Below, in pieces: positions 1-11,494 of a stretch of DNA of 64,000 bases. The notes beneath the pieces were generated by a model. It did not search any database and was not told where the DNA came from. It saw only the letters and a program-made list of their open reading frames with translations. The position numbers were made by a program, and so were the translations under genes. The first letter of the stretch is position 1; each line of letters starts with the position of its first letter. This DNA comes from Gracilaria gracilis (taxonomy: Eukaryota; Rhodophyta; Florideophyceae; Gracilariales; Gracilariaceae): assembly GCA_030374805.1 (NCBI GenBank), contig JARGSG010000115.1:1-64000 (forward strand), written 5' to 3'.

Positions 1-1659
1 AAGATCAAGAAATGGCCCCCAGGACGTAAAAGTCTTGATAGAAGCTTTGCAGCCTCTTCATGTTCCTGAGGGCTCAGTAAACCGTACCAGCTGTTGTTTA
101 GGTTCTTGTTCCCTCGGTTGTTTACGGAGGGTCCATGAGAACCAGTTGAACTTTTCCTAACGGAGACAAACCATCTCTGCGCAACGTCTCGTCCATCTCT
201 ACCATATCCTCAAACCCGCAATTGTACAAGCGAAAGTACTTCTTCATCTCCTCCTCACAACTTCGGAAAGCCAATTCTGTCATCCAACGACGCCATGGAT
301 GGTGGGGGTATTACGCCTACCCCGGACGCTTCGTCACAAGTACGTTCCTTTCCCAATGTCGGCCACTATGTTCGTATCACCATCTCCTTCTTCGCCTCTC
401 CCATCCTTCGGCTCCGTTGGTTTCCCAATTTCCTCCACCTTCTCCACATCATCTTCAATTTGTATGGAAGGTTCTGGTTTGGATATCGGCATTACCCCCA
501 TACCAGGGACGTTCACTGATTCTTTCAGTTTCAACGGGCTTATGGCTTCCATGACGGAGGACAACAAGCGAATTCGAGAAACTATCGAATCTCTGAGCAA
601 ACGCCCGTGATGGGTCTCTGTTAAAACGTCTTCAGAACTGTCCATCGTCCTGGTTCGGAAATTGAGAAGAACTGCTCATTCACAATAACCTTGTTGAGGT
701 CCGAAATGAACTCCTTCGCAAGCATTCGGAGGGCAGCATCGATGTCTTGAGGTAAATTCAATGCCCACGCGATGACCTCTGTTTCAATAACAGTTTCACC
801 TTTGCTCGGTAGCAAGCGATGCTCGTTATCCCGGTGGAAGAACCCCTCTGCCCTCGTCTCAATCGCTTCAAACTGCATTTCGTCGTACATGACTCGGATG
901 AATGGAAGAACCATGACCTCCACAGTAGGGAATCCCAGGAATTGAGGGAAACAATCCCATGCCTTCGTTATGAGCTGCACACCAAAGCCAACACGCTGAG
1001 CTTGGAGTTTGTTTGATATTTGGACATTCACAAAAGGTGTGGAATATCCCTTGTCTCCTCTTTTCCTCTTCTGGCCTACAACTCTTTTTTCCATGGAAAC
1101 TTTCTGAATGAGCGAGAGAAAGAGAATCCTTTGGAAATGTGTGGCAACGGTTGTGGCGAACGGGGGGGACCACCCGTCCCACTCGCTTAGGAGGTATAGT
1201 CATGGACTTGAAAAACTCGGTCAAAGTCACATTCTTCGGTATTCCTTTAAAAGTTCACCTCGGTATAAGCATTCCAGAAGTCCCTTACACGCCAGTCCCT
1301 ATCACCGTCCAAAATGTCCAATAACCTCGTTCAGAGGTATACCTGACGATAAGACCCCTTCAGAGATACGACCCGTAGTTCACTGTCAGTAAACGTCGGA
1401 TGTCCTGGACCCACAAGCATATAGAAGTAATTCTTGGCCAGCGGTAGGACGTTTCGATTCTTGATAATGTAATCAACGAACTCGCTGTGTCCCACCTTCC
1501 TTGGCTGGTCTTCATCTCGCATTGTCGACGCATAATGATCGCAGATTGAGGAGGCATACTGTAACAAGCTCATCTCCGGAGCCATACAGTTTTCCAACCT
1601 TCATATCGGAGCTTGAGGGTGCCGGTGACGTAGACCTCGATGAACTATGTGGAGCCATT
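1..1659 (-). pseudogene. Broken copy of the N-terminal region / DNA methyltransferase / (SET) gene
   Basis: This is the element I counterpart of the gene at 57081-60202. The start at 1659 gives MAPHSSSRS, matching MAAATTSRS in the other copy. Matching segments then follow in order: DMKVGK, HSEFVDYIIKN, FGVQLITKAWDCF, EPGRWTVLKTF and ISPLKLKES. Near 250-160 the frame runs from LYNCG straight into EDMVEMDETL and VQLVLMDPP without a stop, so the N-terminal region and methyltransferase are one reading frame here. They are split by a frameshift in element IV. Motif IV begins DPP, the canonical form, directly followed by a damaged stretch. RPGGHFLI near 15-35 is the next conserved strand. The gene runs off the left edge, so the SET part is not seen. 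Several frameshifts (near 1590, 1330 and 620) make it a pseudogene. Confidence 0.75.
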
Positions 1660-1714
1660 TTATGCATGCACGGGAAGAGGGTGCATTGACGCGTTATGAT
1701 TCGAATTTCCGGAG

Positions 1715-1780
1715 CGGACGGGAGATGGCAGCGAACGGGAGATGGCAGCGGAGGGGAGATGGCAGCGGAGGGGAGGAAAC
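1715..1780. repeat. Short tandem repeat of about 16 bp
   Basis: Three or so imperfect copies of GGGAGATGGCAGCG followed by AAC or GAG lie directly upstream of the 1659 start codon, in the promoter-side leader of the methyltransferase gene. A related pyrimidine/purine-biased stretch lies at 56890-57010 ahead of the element IV copy. The feature is small and its role is unknown. Confidence 0.5.
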
Positions 1781-2032
1781 AGCGCACGGGAGACTGCAGC
1801 AGGCGGGGGATAACTGCCGACGAGATATGAAAGTGCGCGGGAGACGGGAGCGGGTGGGAGAGGATAGCAACGATACAGCACGAAACAGGTTCTTTAAACA
1901 CGACAGGGAGATGTGCAAGATGCCTGAGATGCACCTGAAGCCGTAAAGAGGTGTCAGGGAAAGCGGCGACACTCGAGGGATACGGAACTTGGTGATTGCA
2001 AACATATACGCGAAGTTATAGGGAACGGCTGG

Positions 2033-3432
2033 TAGGACAGCGAACCGGGGTGGAGTGGGGCTTCATCAGTGCACTGATGAAGCGCCACGACCCCCTGGTC
2101 CGCTGTCCTACCAAAAAAAAATTTAATTTTCCATATTTTTCAATGACAGCCTGGGACAGCGGACCGGGCTGTCGTGGCACTTCATCGGTGCACTGATGAA
2201 GCGCCACGCCACCCCGGTCCGCTGTCTCAAAGCGCCGTGAGTGATGAAGCTGGTGGTACGAGGTACACGTGGCACCGCCAACGAGCCATAAGCGGTGAAA
2301 TTCGCCCGCTTTCAACGCAGCCGTGTCCTGATGATACTGGGGGTGCTGGCATACGTGGCACTGCCGTCCGGCCGCCGGTTTCAAAAAGCATCAAAAATAT
2401 TTTTTGGGACAGCGGATCTTAGTAAAATGGCGCTTCATCGGTGCAGCGATGAAGCGCCACGACACCCCGGTCCACTGTCCCAACGCGCCGTGAGTGCCGA
2501 TCGGCTGTCCTAAATTGAAACGAACATGGATCCCGACTCAAACAATATCCTGCTCTCACTCTATGCGATACGTCTTACTATGGCTACCCTATTCTTAACG
2601 GATGTCCTAATCCTAGAAACAAAGCGAGAGGGTGTGTGAAAACCTTCGCAAGCACCATGGGAATAGAACATCCGTACTACAAAATTAAGATAGAAGATGT
2701 ACTAACTTAATCTCATATAACGGATGTCCTAATCCTAGCAACAAAGCGAGAGGGTGTGTGAAAACCTCCGCAAGCAGCATAGGAATAGGACATCGGTTAC
2801 ATTCAATTAAGATAGAAGATGTACTAACTTCATCTCATCCAACGGATGTCCTATACCCAGCTACGAAGCGTGAGAGTGTGACACCTTCTGCGGAGATACA
2901 TCGTTCTATAACCACAAGCGAGACATACTTTCGGTTGTGGAAGAAGATGAATACATCCCGGTTGCAGGTGTGTGACAATAAAGATAGGGCATGGAAGGTG
3001 TTACTAGGGGAAGTGGGGACGGCTTTTATACAGGATCACACGTTTTGGTTGGGGTGGCTCGGATGAAATGTTGAAAAAACGAAATGTCATCTATGTCCAG
3101 CAGCTCGTTTCAAAAAAACTCAAAATAATTTTTTGGGACAGCGGACCGGGGAGTCGTGGCGCTTCAATCGGTGCACCAATGAAGCGCCACGACACCCCGG
3201 TCCGCTGTCCCAACGCGCCGGTGAGTGATGAAGCCAGCGGCGGTGGCATACGTGGCACCACCAACGTGCCGTGACCGATGAAATTGGCCCGTTGTCAACG
3301 CGCCGTGTGTGATGGAACTGGGGGTGCTGGCATACGTGGCACCGCCAAGGCGCCGGGAACAGCGGACCGGGGTGTCCTGGCGCTTCATCGGTGCAACCGA
3401 TGAAGCGCCACGACACCCCGGTCCGCTGTCCC
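2033..3432. repeat. Palindrome array of element I (five ~76-bp hairpins)
   Basis: Five near-perfect inverted repeats lie at 2033-2110, 2153-2228, 2406-2481, 3135-3211 and 3355-3432. Each has an arm of about 38 bp that starts GGGACAGCGGACCGGGGTG and meets at a centre such as TCATCGGTGCACCGATGA. Some are preceded by a short run of T or A. Between the palindromes are copies of a spacer repeat that reads roughly CGCCGTGAGTGATGAAGCTG and then CATACGTGGCACCGCCAAC (2231-2360 and 3212-3354). The array sits between the divergent methyltransferase and ParB/dioxygenase genes. The many short ORFs in this stretch are translations of the repeat and are not genes. Confidence 0.9.
2597..2905. repeat. 122-bp direct tandem repeat inside the palindrome array
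   Basis: The phrase AACGGATGTCCTA recurs at 2597, 2719 and 2841, a constant period of 122 bp. The first two units are nearly identical and the third is diverged after about 60 bp. Each unit also contains AAAGCGAGAGGGTGTGTG or a variant, and GATAGAAGATGTACTAACTT. A single related unit is recognisable near 26745-26860 in the array of element II. Confidence 0.8.
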
Positions 3433-3740
3433 AGAGTGAAATTAGTGCGCCACAAATTTTATTTATTTCTTTACTGCTCAAACATTTTTTGTACAAGTGT
3501 ACTACAGGTATTATTAGCGTTAGTAGCTTCATGTAGATTTCTAAACGTCCCGCGAGTACGCTATAAAATTTTTAAATAGGCACAGTGTATAGTTTAAACT
3601 AATATTGAGCGGACGCGCATCCGTGATGAAGGAGACGGAAAGGAACGGGAGTGAAAGTTACAACTAGCTCCCCGATCTCGCGAGCGTTCTCGACGGTCGG
3701 TAAACAATCTTTTCCATTCTATCAGCCGGGTGTAACCGCG

Positions 3741-6700
3741 ATGCCGCCTCGCAAGCATAAAAGGGGACGGGATTCAAGACGAGCGAAACCCAAGTGCAGG
3801 GGTGTTAGAAATGCCGCCCCTAACACGAGGAGAGAGGGAGGGCAAAAGGCACTACGCCGCGTATGCCACCAAGCCCGAGCAATGACGAAGAAGGTTTCGC
3901 CCGCTGCTACGCCGGTAGTGAAAAACGGAGATGCGGTGCATTTGTTTGTGACGGTTGGGAAAGAAAAGAGCAGGGTGAAAGTGGGAAACCGCGGAGGTGA
4001 GAGGTGTGGGGTCCGCCGGTGGTGCAGGGAAGGCTCTTTGCCGTTCGCTCCATGGGCATCTTTTAAGCGCGACTGCCCTACAAGGAGAAGAGTTGGTTGT
4101 GATCTGGAGGACGAAGATTATTGTAAGTCATGGAAGCGCGAAGTACCCTTACCGTTTTCAAAGTCCTGAAGACGCACCAAGTACGCGGAGCGAGTTGTTC
4201 TCAGCTGGGTTGTATGCGTGGGATACGTCGATGATGAACCGAATCGAGATTCCGCAAAGTCCTACTCCAGGGTCCGGGGCTGGCAAGTCTTCTACATCTC
4301 AGCCTGAGAAAGCGGTTGCTCTGGAGGTCGAGAAACCTGCTGAGGAAGCTTCCAAAACTCGAGGAAAGTCTTCTAAAGGGATGAAGAAGCCCGTGGGAGC
4401 GAGCGTCAGCATCATAGAGGACTCCGACGACGATATTGTGGAGGTCTTTCAGAAGAGTAAAGGCTCCGCTTACTGACGCGGAGGAGGACTTGTTCAATGA
4501 AGGAGACAGTGTTCCGTCGAAAGAGGTTGACAACACCCTGTCTCTCAAGAAGATTTCCGTCGCCGACTATGTTCAGCGCAGGATGACGATGGATATCGAG
4601 ATGATTGAAATCCCGAAGAAGACAGTTCGAAGTGTGAATCTGGGACACAAGGAGGCGACGATGATGAAATGTCGCAACTTTGGGTGGCTTCCGTCTACAG
4701 GTTCGATTGCTGTGGCATTTCTAGGGGCAGCATGATGTGAAATGAAATAGTTGTTGATCGGAGAATTGTTGTGCCCGTAACCCTCATAGACGGATATCAC
4801 CTAATTCTTGTGCTACGAGACTTGCATGGGGAAGGCGGGAAGTGGGTGGATATAGTCCGTTCTTTGGATGTTGTGCTGTGGGGAAGAAAGGATGGGAATG
4901 AAATGACAATGAACGAGGGTACTAGGACTGGGCAATCTTCTGAACGAGATGAGTTCGAATGTGCTGAAGATGTCGTTTGCAGACAAAATTCATAGCACGG
5001 TATCTTTTGTGCAGAACGTCGTGGACGAGTCACATGGGGTTGTCAAGAGCATTACTTCGAAGCCGTTAGCTGGTGCTTTGAAGAGAAGTGAGGCTATCAG
5101 ATACTACAGCGTGCGTCACTTGACTCGTTACGCGACCATTGGCTCTGAAGTTTGTGGAATGTGAGGGGCTTTTGGAGTTCTTTGAGAAGGTTTGTGAGGA
5201 AGTTCCAGCCCTGACGTTGACGCATGTCCTCGAGTGACATCCTGATGGGTCTCACCGATGGACAGTTTCGATTTGTCGTACGTTGCTTGCAATGGCATGT
5301 GGAACTGAGGTTGTCTTCTTCTACGAGAACCGGTCGTTTTGAAGACATGAGGAAGCCACTTATTTCAATGTGCCATAGGTATGTACAACCTATGTAATAT
5401 CACTGGGAAAAAGAAGAAGATTAGTGTTGAAGTAAGTATTGCAGACAGTATTCAACTTAGGAGGAAAGCATGTGTCTGTGATGGAATATCTGGGTATGCG
5501 GACAGCAAAAATGGAACTTGGCGGTGCGAGGCGTTTATGGGACGGGATGGTGTCTAGAAGGGTGAAGACCGCGGGTAACAAGCTTCAAGAAGTTTTCAAA
5601 GTATCGCTTCAAACGTCAGAGGAGGTGAAGGAGGTGGGGGAGGGAGGTGGTTGAAGTCGTGGGTGTAGGTGATGGTACGTCAACCGCAGCACCTAATGAG
5701 GCAGAAGATGCTCTCATGTTGTTGGAAGCTTCCATGCAAGGGGACGACCCTGAAGCAGAGCCATCAGGGTTGAGGCGGAGCACACGGAAAAAGATAGCTC
5801 CGGGCTGGCTGAAAGAGGATTGGGGTAGCAAGGCTGGGAGCAAAAAGAAGAAGAAGAAGAGGAGGTTAATTGATCTTACTGACGATGAGGATGAGGTAGA
5901 AATCCAACCTGCTCCGAAGAGGATGAAGAAGGGCACCGTGAAGACCCCTTCTGGAGATATACCAATGGATGTTGTTACTTTATTCAGGAATATGTTGAAG
6001 CCGGCATTGAAGAAGTTCTTCAAAGAATAGAAAATAAACTGTGGTGTCGTCGAGCGAGGATGAAAGTGGTGGCAGTGAGAACGATAGTAGGTTCGTTCAA
6101 AACGAGGAGGAAGGGGTGGAGGAAGGAACGATGCGTGGATTTGAAGATAAGAATCACGAGAAACCACCGAAAGGGATGAATAAGGCAGGTGAGTGCTCTG
6201 GTGGATCGGATATGTCATGGACGAGTCTGGTGAATGCGTTACCGAGTGAGTGGCCGGGAGGGAAGAATGCAGTGAAACATCAGCACCCGTGGATGGAGAT
6301 GATTCATTTGCGAAAGGAGCACAGGGCGGGATGTTTTGGGGGTGGCGGATTTGAGAGCGGTCCATCACGCGGTGTACTGGCATGCCGCCTGGAATGTGCA
6401 CAAGGAGCTGGGTAGCACGAAAGATCCAGTTCTTGGGAGTGAAGCTTTCGTTGAAGGGAAGGCCAAGAGGGGAGGAAGAAGCTCTTTGGATGGCGGCGAT
6501 GGAGAGGGATGACCTCGCTCGAGAGTGCTTTGCGACGAAGAGAATGGAATTGATGGAAAGGGGTTTCTGTGTTTTAGAACACTTCGGAACTGATGGAGGT
6601 ATGTCAGAGGAGGCGAAGAAGAAAGGCGTGGTGGTGGATGAAGATGTGACAGAAGGGTTGCTAGAGTTTTTTTGAGAAGGACTTCAAAGAGCAGCCAGAC

Positions 6701-7578
6701 TTGAAGTTTGAAGAGAACCGAACGAAATTGAATCCCATCATCAACGCGGGGGAAGGAAAGGATGCTGGGGACAGGATGCAGGGAATTAGACGATATATTA
6801 CGACGAAGAAGGGGATTGCTTGATTGCATGGAATCTGATGAGAAGAATGTGATGATGGTGAGAAAGCGCGGGCGTTGTTGGATGCGAGGTTTGGGCAAAT
6901 TGCATCGGCTCTTCGCCTTTGTAACAACAGCAAGGCTAAGAAAAGAGATGTATGCGCCGCAGACCGGAGGGCGTGTGTTGTGTACGGGGGGAGGGATGCC
7001 CAAGGCAGGTTTTGCACACTGATTTTCGAGGGTTGACGAAAGTGTAGAAGGATAAGGGAGATCTTCCGGGGTTCTTCGTAATGGCCTCTGGAGGGAGTTC
7101 ATTTATGATATGGGTTTGTGAGAGGTCTCACAATATGTATGTGACGGATGACAAGAGTTTGAGGAGGTTATCACGTACAATGGTTGTGAAGAAGTTCAGG
7201 GTTCTGCCTTACTCTGTGTTTATTGGGAGAGGGGATGTGTTTCATGCTGGAGCTGGGTACACGGATGCGTTGGTGAAAGAAAATTGCCTGAGGTATCACA
7301 TGTATTTTGTGCCTGAAGGATACAAGCTCCCTGACACGGTGCACAGGGAGCCAGCGTTTCGGCCAAAGTTCGTAGATGAGGACTTTGGGCTAGGAGAAGA
7401 CCCAAACGACGAGCCGGACGATGATGAAGGTTTGGAGGAAGAGAGTGAAATGGAAGATATAGAAGATGCAGAGGACTAGTACGAAGAGAAAGATGAAGAG
7501 ATGTCAGGTGGCCCTGCTGAGAATACAGATGGAGATTACGAGGAAGGACAGATGATAATGGATGACGAGGATGAGTAG
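3741..7578 (+). pseudogene. Broken copy of the ParB-like / dioxygenase-like gene
   Basis: The start MPPRKHKRGRD at 3741 matches MAPLNHKRGRE in the better copy (55284, minus). The order of conserved pieces is the same: a basic N-terminus; GEELVVIWRT; SAGLYAWDTSMM near 4200, in one frame here although shifted in element IV; IEIPQSP; the ParB-like stretch with IEIPKKTVRSVNL, FGWLPS and LIDGY (about 4600-4800); an acidic and basic linker; SEWPGGKNA; then the dioxygenase-like end. The HxD motif HTD sits near 7017-7025, a distal FHAGA near 7238-7252 and RYHMYF near 7291-7308. Frameshifts occur near 4476, 4735, 5165, 5380, 6030, 6400, 6675 and 7020, and TAG at 7477 cuts the acidic tail that otherwise ends at 7578. 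The product is clearly not made from this copy as one protein. Confidence 0.75.
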
Positions 7579-7741
7579 GTATAATGTAGCACTTATACTG
7601 TTGTGTTTGTTTGTGATAGAGACTTGACATAAAAAGTGAAAAGTTGATTTGTTTAAGCGGCAACTTAAAAAGAATTGGAGAACAAAAACGGGTTGTGTGT
7701 GTAGTTGCAACGAGTACGAGGTTTGCAATTTGTTCTAATTA

Positions 7742-8572
7742 CTAGAGAATGTGATGTCTAAGAACTTTGATACAGTTGGTGTGGAAAGGGGCACAGTCCT
7801 GCCTTCCGACTAGTTTTTGATCTGCGGAGGTGAGATAGAAGTAAGCATTTCTAGATTCGTACTCCGAGAAAGAAGCTGGGAAGGAAGTAATGGTGCTGCC
7901 GTATTCCAGAAGTGATTCCACTGTAAAAGGGATATTGGAGGAGAGACCTGTGTTGAAGGTGACTATGCCTAGAAGCTCCTTCATTATAGTTGAGACAATA
8001 GTTTTGTACTTGGTAGCCACTTCATACATGGTAACGAATCCAAATGAAGAACCGACGAGATTGAAGGAAGAGATCCAAACGAGCTTTTGGTAGTAAGACT
8101 TGGAAAAGGTGTTTTCGTCGACGATACTGCAAGTGAGACCTGCGGTCCAAAGCCGTTCAGCTATTGCCAGAGCCTACTTTCTGGTGGCTGTAGTTAGATT
8201 ATTGGGAGAGAGAGGCGTGACACCATCCTGTGGGGAGGCGCCGACAGTGGGAACGGCGATGTAAAGAGGGGCTCGTGTGCAGTGCTCAATTCCGTGTTGG
8301 GAAAAGATGGGAAGAATGTGACCATTCTGGGTGAATACCAAGTCTTCTGCTCGTGGTGCTGGACAAGATAGAATTACTTTTTCGAGAAGGTCGTTCCTGC
8401 CACAGAAGAAGATTGAAACTTGGGGAAGGCACTCTGCGGAAATGAAGTCTTCGATGGAGAGAAAGGTGTCCTGAGGGGAACCATTGTTGTAATGCATGGT
8501 ACCAATACGGCCTCTACCTACGACAACAGCTGGGATGATTGTAGAACGGAGGGAAGATGAATGGGAGCTCAT
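7742..8572 (-). pseudogene. Rossmann-fold ketopantoate-reductase-like protein, one internal stop
   Basis: The frame of 277 codons is interrupted only by a TAG near 8174, where the element IV copy has Trp. The N-terminus shows a nucleotide-binding glycine motif, VVVGRGRIGTM (about residues 15-25). It is followed by IFFCGRNDLLE, DLVFTQNGHILP, YIAVP, and a C-terminal helical part with YYQKLVWISSFNLVG. In motif order this resembles eukaryotic proteins related to ketopantoate reductase and 6-phosphogluconate dehydrogenase. I assign that family from motif recognition; the substrate is unknown. Homologous copies lie at 35403-36228 and 50379-51212, each broken at different positions. The gene sits between the coiled-coil gene and the ParB/dioxygenase gene and runs opposite to both. 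It is probably a captured host gene. Confidence 0.65.
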
Positions 8573-9138
8573 TGGGGTGAGTTTGTTTGATTGAAGGTAT
8601 GGGCTGTTGGAAGCTGTCGGGTGCTGGTAGCTGTGAAAGGAAAGTGGTCTACATTCTAAGGAGTGGGGAAACCTTTAAGTACAGGACTGGACTGTTGTTT
8701 TGGTCATGGGAAAAAGTGTTCCAGGGGATAAGGGGATTTGTATGATTCGGTTATGGAAGGAAATGGGCAGCAGGGCTGTAGAGGAGGTAGGGTCGAAGAG
8801 TGTGTTTATGAGAAGGTATGCAGTGAAATAAAGCATAGAAAGTAAGAGTTTATGGTACCGTTGATACTTGAGAGGTGGTGCATCATGGGTTTCATTGGGA
8901 TATGGTATGGACCGAGGTTGGGAAAATGTGGAAGTTTCTAGGAAAAAAATGGAAATTGTGTGGGATGGCGGGAAATAGGAGTGGATGTGAATGGGGTACA
9001 AAGGGTTGTGCCGCGCAAGTGGGTGTGTGGCCGACAGTGCCACGGGTGTGCGGAGTGGGGGGGAGTGCTGCAACGGTTGGGTTCATCTCGCTTGTTCTTA
9101 TCTATCTTCGTTATCGTGAACCGCCGTTTATTTCTGCG
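8573..9138. other. Intergenic stretch between reductase-like and coiled-coil genes
   Basis: This stretch of about 560 bp lies between divergently placed genes and is purine-rich on the + strand. Its counterparts are 34931-35400 and 49863-50378. Shared blocks (for example near 8810-8890 and 35090-35170) are recognisable as inverted copies. It presumably holds the two promoters. No TATA-like site can be named with confidence. Confidence 0.4.
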
Positions 9139-10098
9139 ATGTCGAATGGGTAGGTCGAGGGCGAGGAGCTAGTGGCTCTGGTTTACTGGACGGAGGTACC
9201 AGAGACGCCCCCGGGAAGGAAGGAGGAGGGTGGGGACAAGGTTTTCATGAGGGAGAAGGAGGGAAGTGGGGATGGAGAGGGAAGTGGGGGTGATGGGGGT
9301 GGAGGGGGTGGAGGGGATGGGGGACCGGAGAGGAGGTTTGCGGCGGAGATGGAGGAGCGGTTGAGGAGGCTTGGAGGGGATCTGAAGGAGCATTTGGACG
9401 ACTGGCTTTCTGAGATGGTTGGTGAGATGGGAGGGGTGGTGCTGAGTGTGTCGGAGATTGGGGTGCCAATGGATTTGATTTCGACGATTCGGAAAAGGAT
9501 GAAGTTGGCTGGAATGGGGACTGGAAGGCATGTGAGTGGGATGGTAGAGTGCGTTAGGAGGGAGCTGGTGACGCTGAGAAGGGAGAATATGGGGCTGAGG
9601 AGACGTGTGGAGGTGTTGGAGGCGCAAGTGGGACAAGTAGAGAAGGCGTGCCAATTGTTGTTGGAGGTGAAGGACCTGGTGAGAGAAGGAGGCGTTGGGA
9701 GGGAGGCGGGAAGAGAGAAAGGGTCACCGCTGACGCCTGGCTCTCGTGGTGGACGTGAGAGTGTGAGGGGGAGGAGCGGAGAAGGGGATGGAGGGGAGGT
9801 TGGGGGAAGTCGGTTGAGGAAGAGGGGAAAGGGTGGGGTGATGGTGGACGAGGATGGGGAGGTATGTGTGCCGCGGCAGCTGCCCGGTGGAGCGCCACTA
9901 CTTGGGTTTGGTAGTGCGGCGGCGGCTGTGCGAACGGCGGAGCGCATACTGGAGGAGCAGGAGAGGAGAAGAGGCTGGGAGGGGTTGGAAGCCGGTTTGG
10001 GGCTAGGAGGGTGTACGAGAATGGAGAGAGTGTTCCGTTGGAGTTCTTCATCTGACATTTAGGGAAACTGAGACTCAGGATCCGAATGCAGGGTTGGA
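9139..10098 (+). pseudogene. Coiled-coil protein of the transposon (copy I)
   Basis: The start ATG at 9139 gives MSNG followed by an in-frame TAG where element IV reads MSNGYVGDEEL. After that stop the frame is open to 10062 and then shifts; the conserved end would lie near 10098. Visible pieces are a Gly-rich N-terminal linker, FAAEMEERLRRLGGDLKEHLDD, a central helical heptad region (MGLRRRVEVLEAQVGQVEKA), a basic stretch (RLRKRGKGG) and PGGAPLLGFGSAAAAVRTAERIL. No enzymatic motif is present. The gene always sits at the end opposite the transposase with its 3' end facing the terminus. By position it could play an accessory DNA-binding role like TnpA of CACTA elements; this is inference. Confidence 0.65.
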
Positions 10099-10104
10099 AT
10101 AAGG

Positions 10105-10373
10105 GAGCGCTGGTGGTGGGTTCGTAATTTTTTAGAGTGTTTTTGACGAGTGTGGTGAATGTAAAGTTACGAATGGAGGCAGGGGAACTGTCAAACTAGC
10201 CTTCAACTTCAGTTGGTGAAGTTTGAAGTGCACTGAACGGAAGCGTTATTTCCAAAAAAATTTCTTTTTGCCTTGCCAACTAGCGCAAACTGCAAAAATG
10301 CTAGATTTTTCGGACTTTTATTTTCACAAATAGCAATCTAGCGTACTAAACCAGCATTCCGAGAACATTGATG
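10105..10373. repeat. Right terminal and subterminal repeat of element I
   Basis: Read inward from 10373, the terminus is a variant of the shared end (CATCAATGTTCTCGGAATGC), followed by several CTAG-containing motifs (near 10339 and 10298), a run of A/T and GCCTTGCCAACTAGCGC near 10271. The same succession occurs at 31100-31209, 33776-33910 and 48638-48750. It marks the coiled-coil-side end of the transposon family. The terminus is less well conserved here than in the other three copies. Confidence 0.75.
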
Positions 10374-11490
10374 TTGCATTTTCTCGTAGGAATGAAGATT
10401 TCAGTAACATGACAGATTACTTTTGAAGAACTTGCGCCACACAAACCCGTGATATCGGAAATCTCGGGCAATAACGAGCACTCGGTTTTCAATACAGTAA
10501 ACGCGTTCAGTGGTAAGAGGGTACCGTTGGTACCGTACGACATTATCATGTCGTAATATGAAGGTAAAATGAGATCTGGCTGATTGCGCACTGCATGCAT
10601 ATTTCATGGGGTGCAAAACTAGAAATATAGAGAGGGACTCGAAGAATCACAGAATCGGTGCCATCTGATGGCATCTGTTGGAGATAGAGACCAGACTTGA
10701 CGCAGCCTGCATTTACGCACTGAATTAGGGCTACTGTACAGATGTAGACGCTTTGCATAGGATATCCTTGTAAACGCCCCCCGGAGATCCTACGCACCGT
10801 AAAGGGGGTGGCAAAATATGGACACTGTATCCAAACGATCGACAGTGTCGCAGTGAGAAAAAAATCGAACAAACCATATTTGACGGTTGCATTCCATTCG
10901 GGACTCCATATCGAGCCTACAATTAGCCAGTTTTATTGAAAACGCGTGGATAAATTTAAAACATTTTCATTTGAACCGCTTTCTCGACGTTCCAAACCAT
11001 AATGGCGCGCTTTTCAATGTTTGAAAACTCAATTGCGCACGGTTATGAGATCCATTAGCTCAGTGCCGTTCAATACTGACCAACAAATCGTCAGTCGCAA
11101 GACAAAATGTGATTCAGAAATCGCGCCTTTGACGCTCGCCTTGCTCATGCGATGAAAGATAAGCACAAGAGCATGTCGTACTGAACAGGGGCAGAAAAAC
11201 ACAAAATGTCCCACTCCACTCTATACAGCCGTATAACGACCCAATACAAAAACCGGGACGAAAACAAGCTCTCTCAACAGAAGAGAAATAAAAATTGGTG
11301 AACTTCCTGATACATTTTATAAATAAAGGAGTCTCGCTGACAAAACTGCATCTCCAAAAGGCTTTGACGTTGTTCTCGTGAGGGTGAGGTTTTTCCCGCT
11401 AACAGAAGTTTCCATTTGAAACTGAGTTACGGCACGTTCGTTGATGTGAAACTCTCGACAGTTTCATAAAGACCCGCTAAAATTCAGAAA
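10374..11490. other. Unassigned intergenic DNA left of the pogo remnant
   Basis: About 1.1 kb with only short open frames and no recognisable protein motif. It separates the end of element I from the pogo-like transposase remnant and probably includes the 5' part of that element, but I could not find terminal repeats. Base composition is more balanced than in the transposon to its left. Confidence 0.4.
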
Positions 11491-11494
11491 CCAA

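Larger units (their letters stand above)
1..10373 (-). mobile_element. Element I: long-form Plavaka-like transposon, truncated by the window edge
   Basis: The right end is defined by the shared terminal motif (reverse complement ending at 10373) and by CTAG-rich subterminal DNA. The left end lies outside the window. Reading from the right end inward, the order is coiled-coil gene, reductase-like gene, ParB/dioxygenase gene, palindrome array, then the methyltransferase-SET gene. This is the exact mirror order of element IV at 48638-60202. Most reading frames carry frameshifts and stops, so this copy looks inactive. It is still useful for reconstructing gene structure, because several breaks in element IV are intact here. 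The missing left end is expected to hold the transposase, by analogy with elements II and III; that part is inference. Confidence 0.8.

Noticed and set aside
2016-3455. Many short ORFs with CTDEAPRHPGPLS-like proteins on both strands, here and in the other arrays
   Set aside because: They are translations of the palindromic repeat in several frames. Both arms give similar peptides and there are no consistent starts or codon constraint.
9183-10058. Long Pro/Ser-rich ORF opposite the coiled-coil gene (also 34098-34898 and 48952-49749)
   Set aside because: Shadow of the Gly/Arg/Glu-rich coding strand. Conservation among the four copies follows the coiled-coil frame, including its C-terminus.
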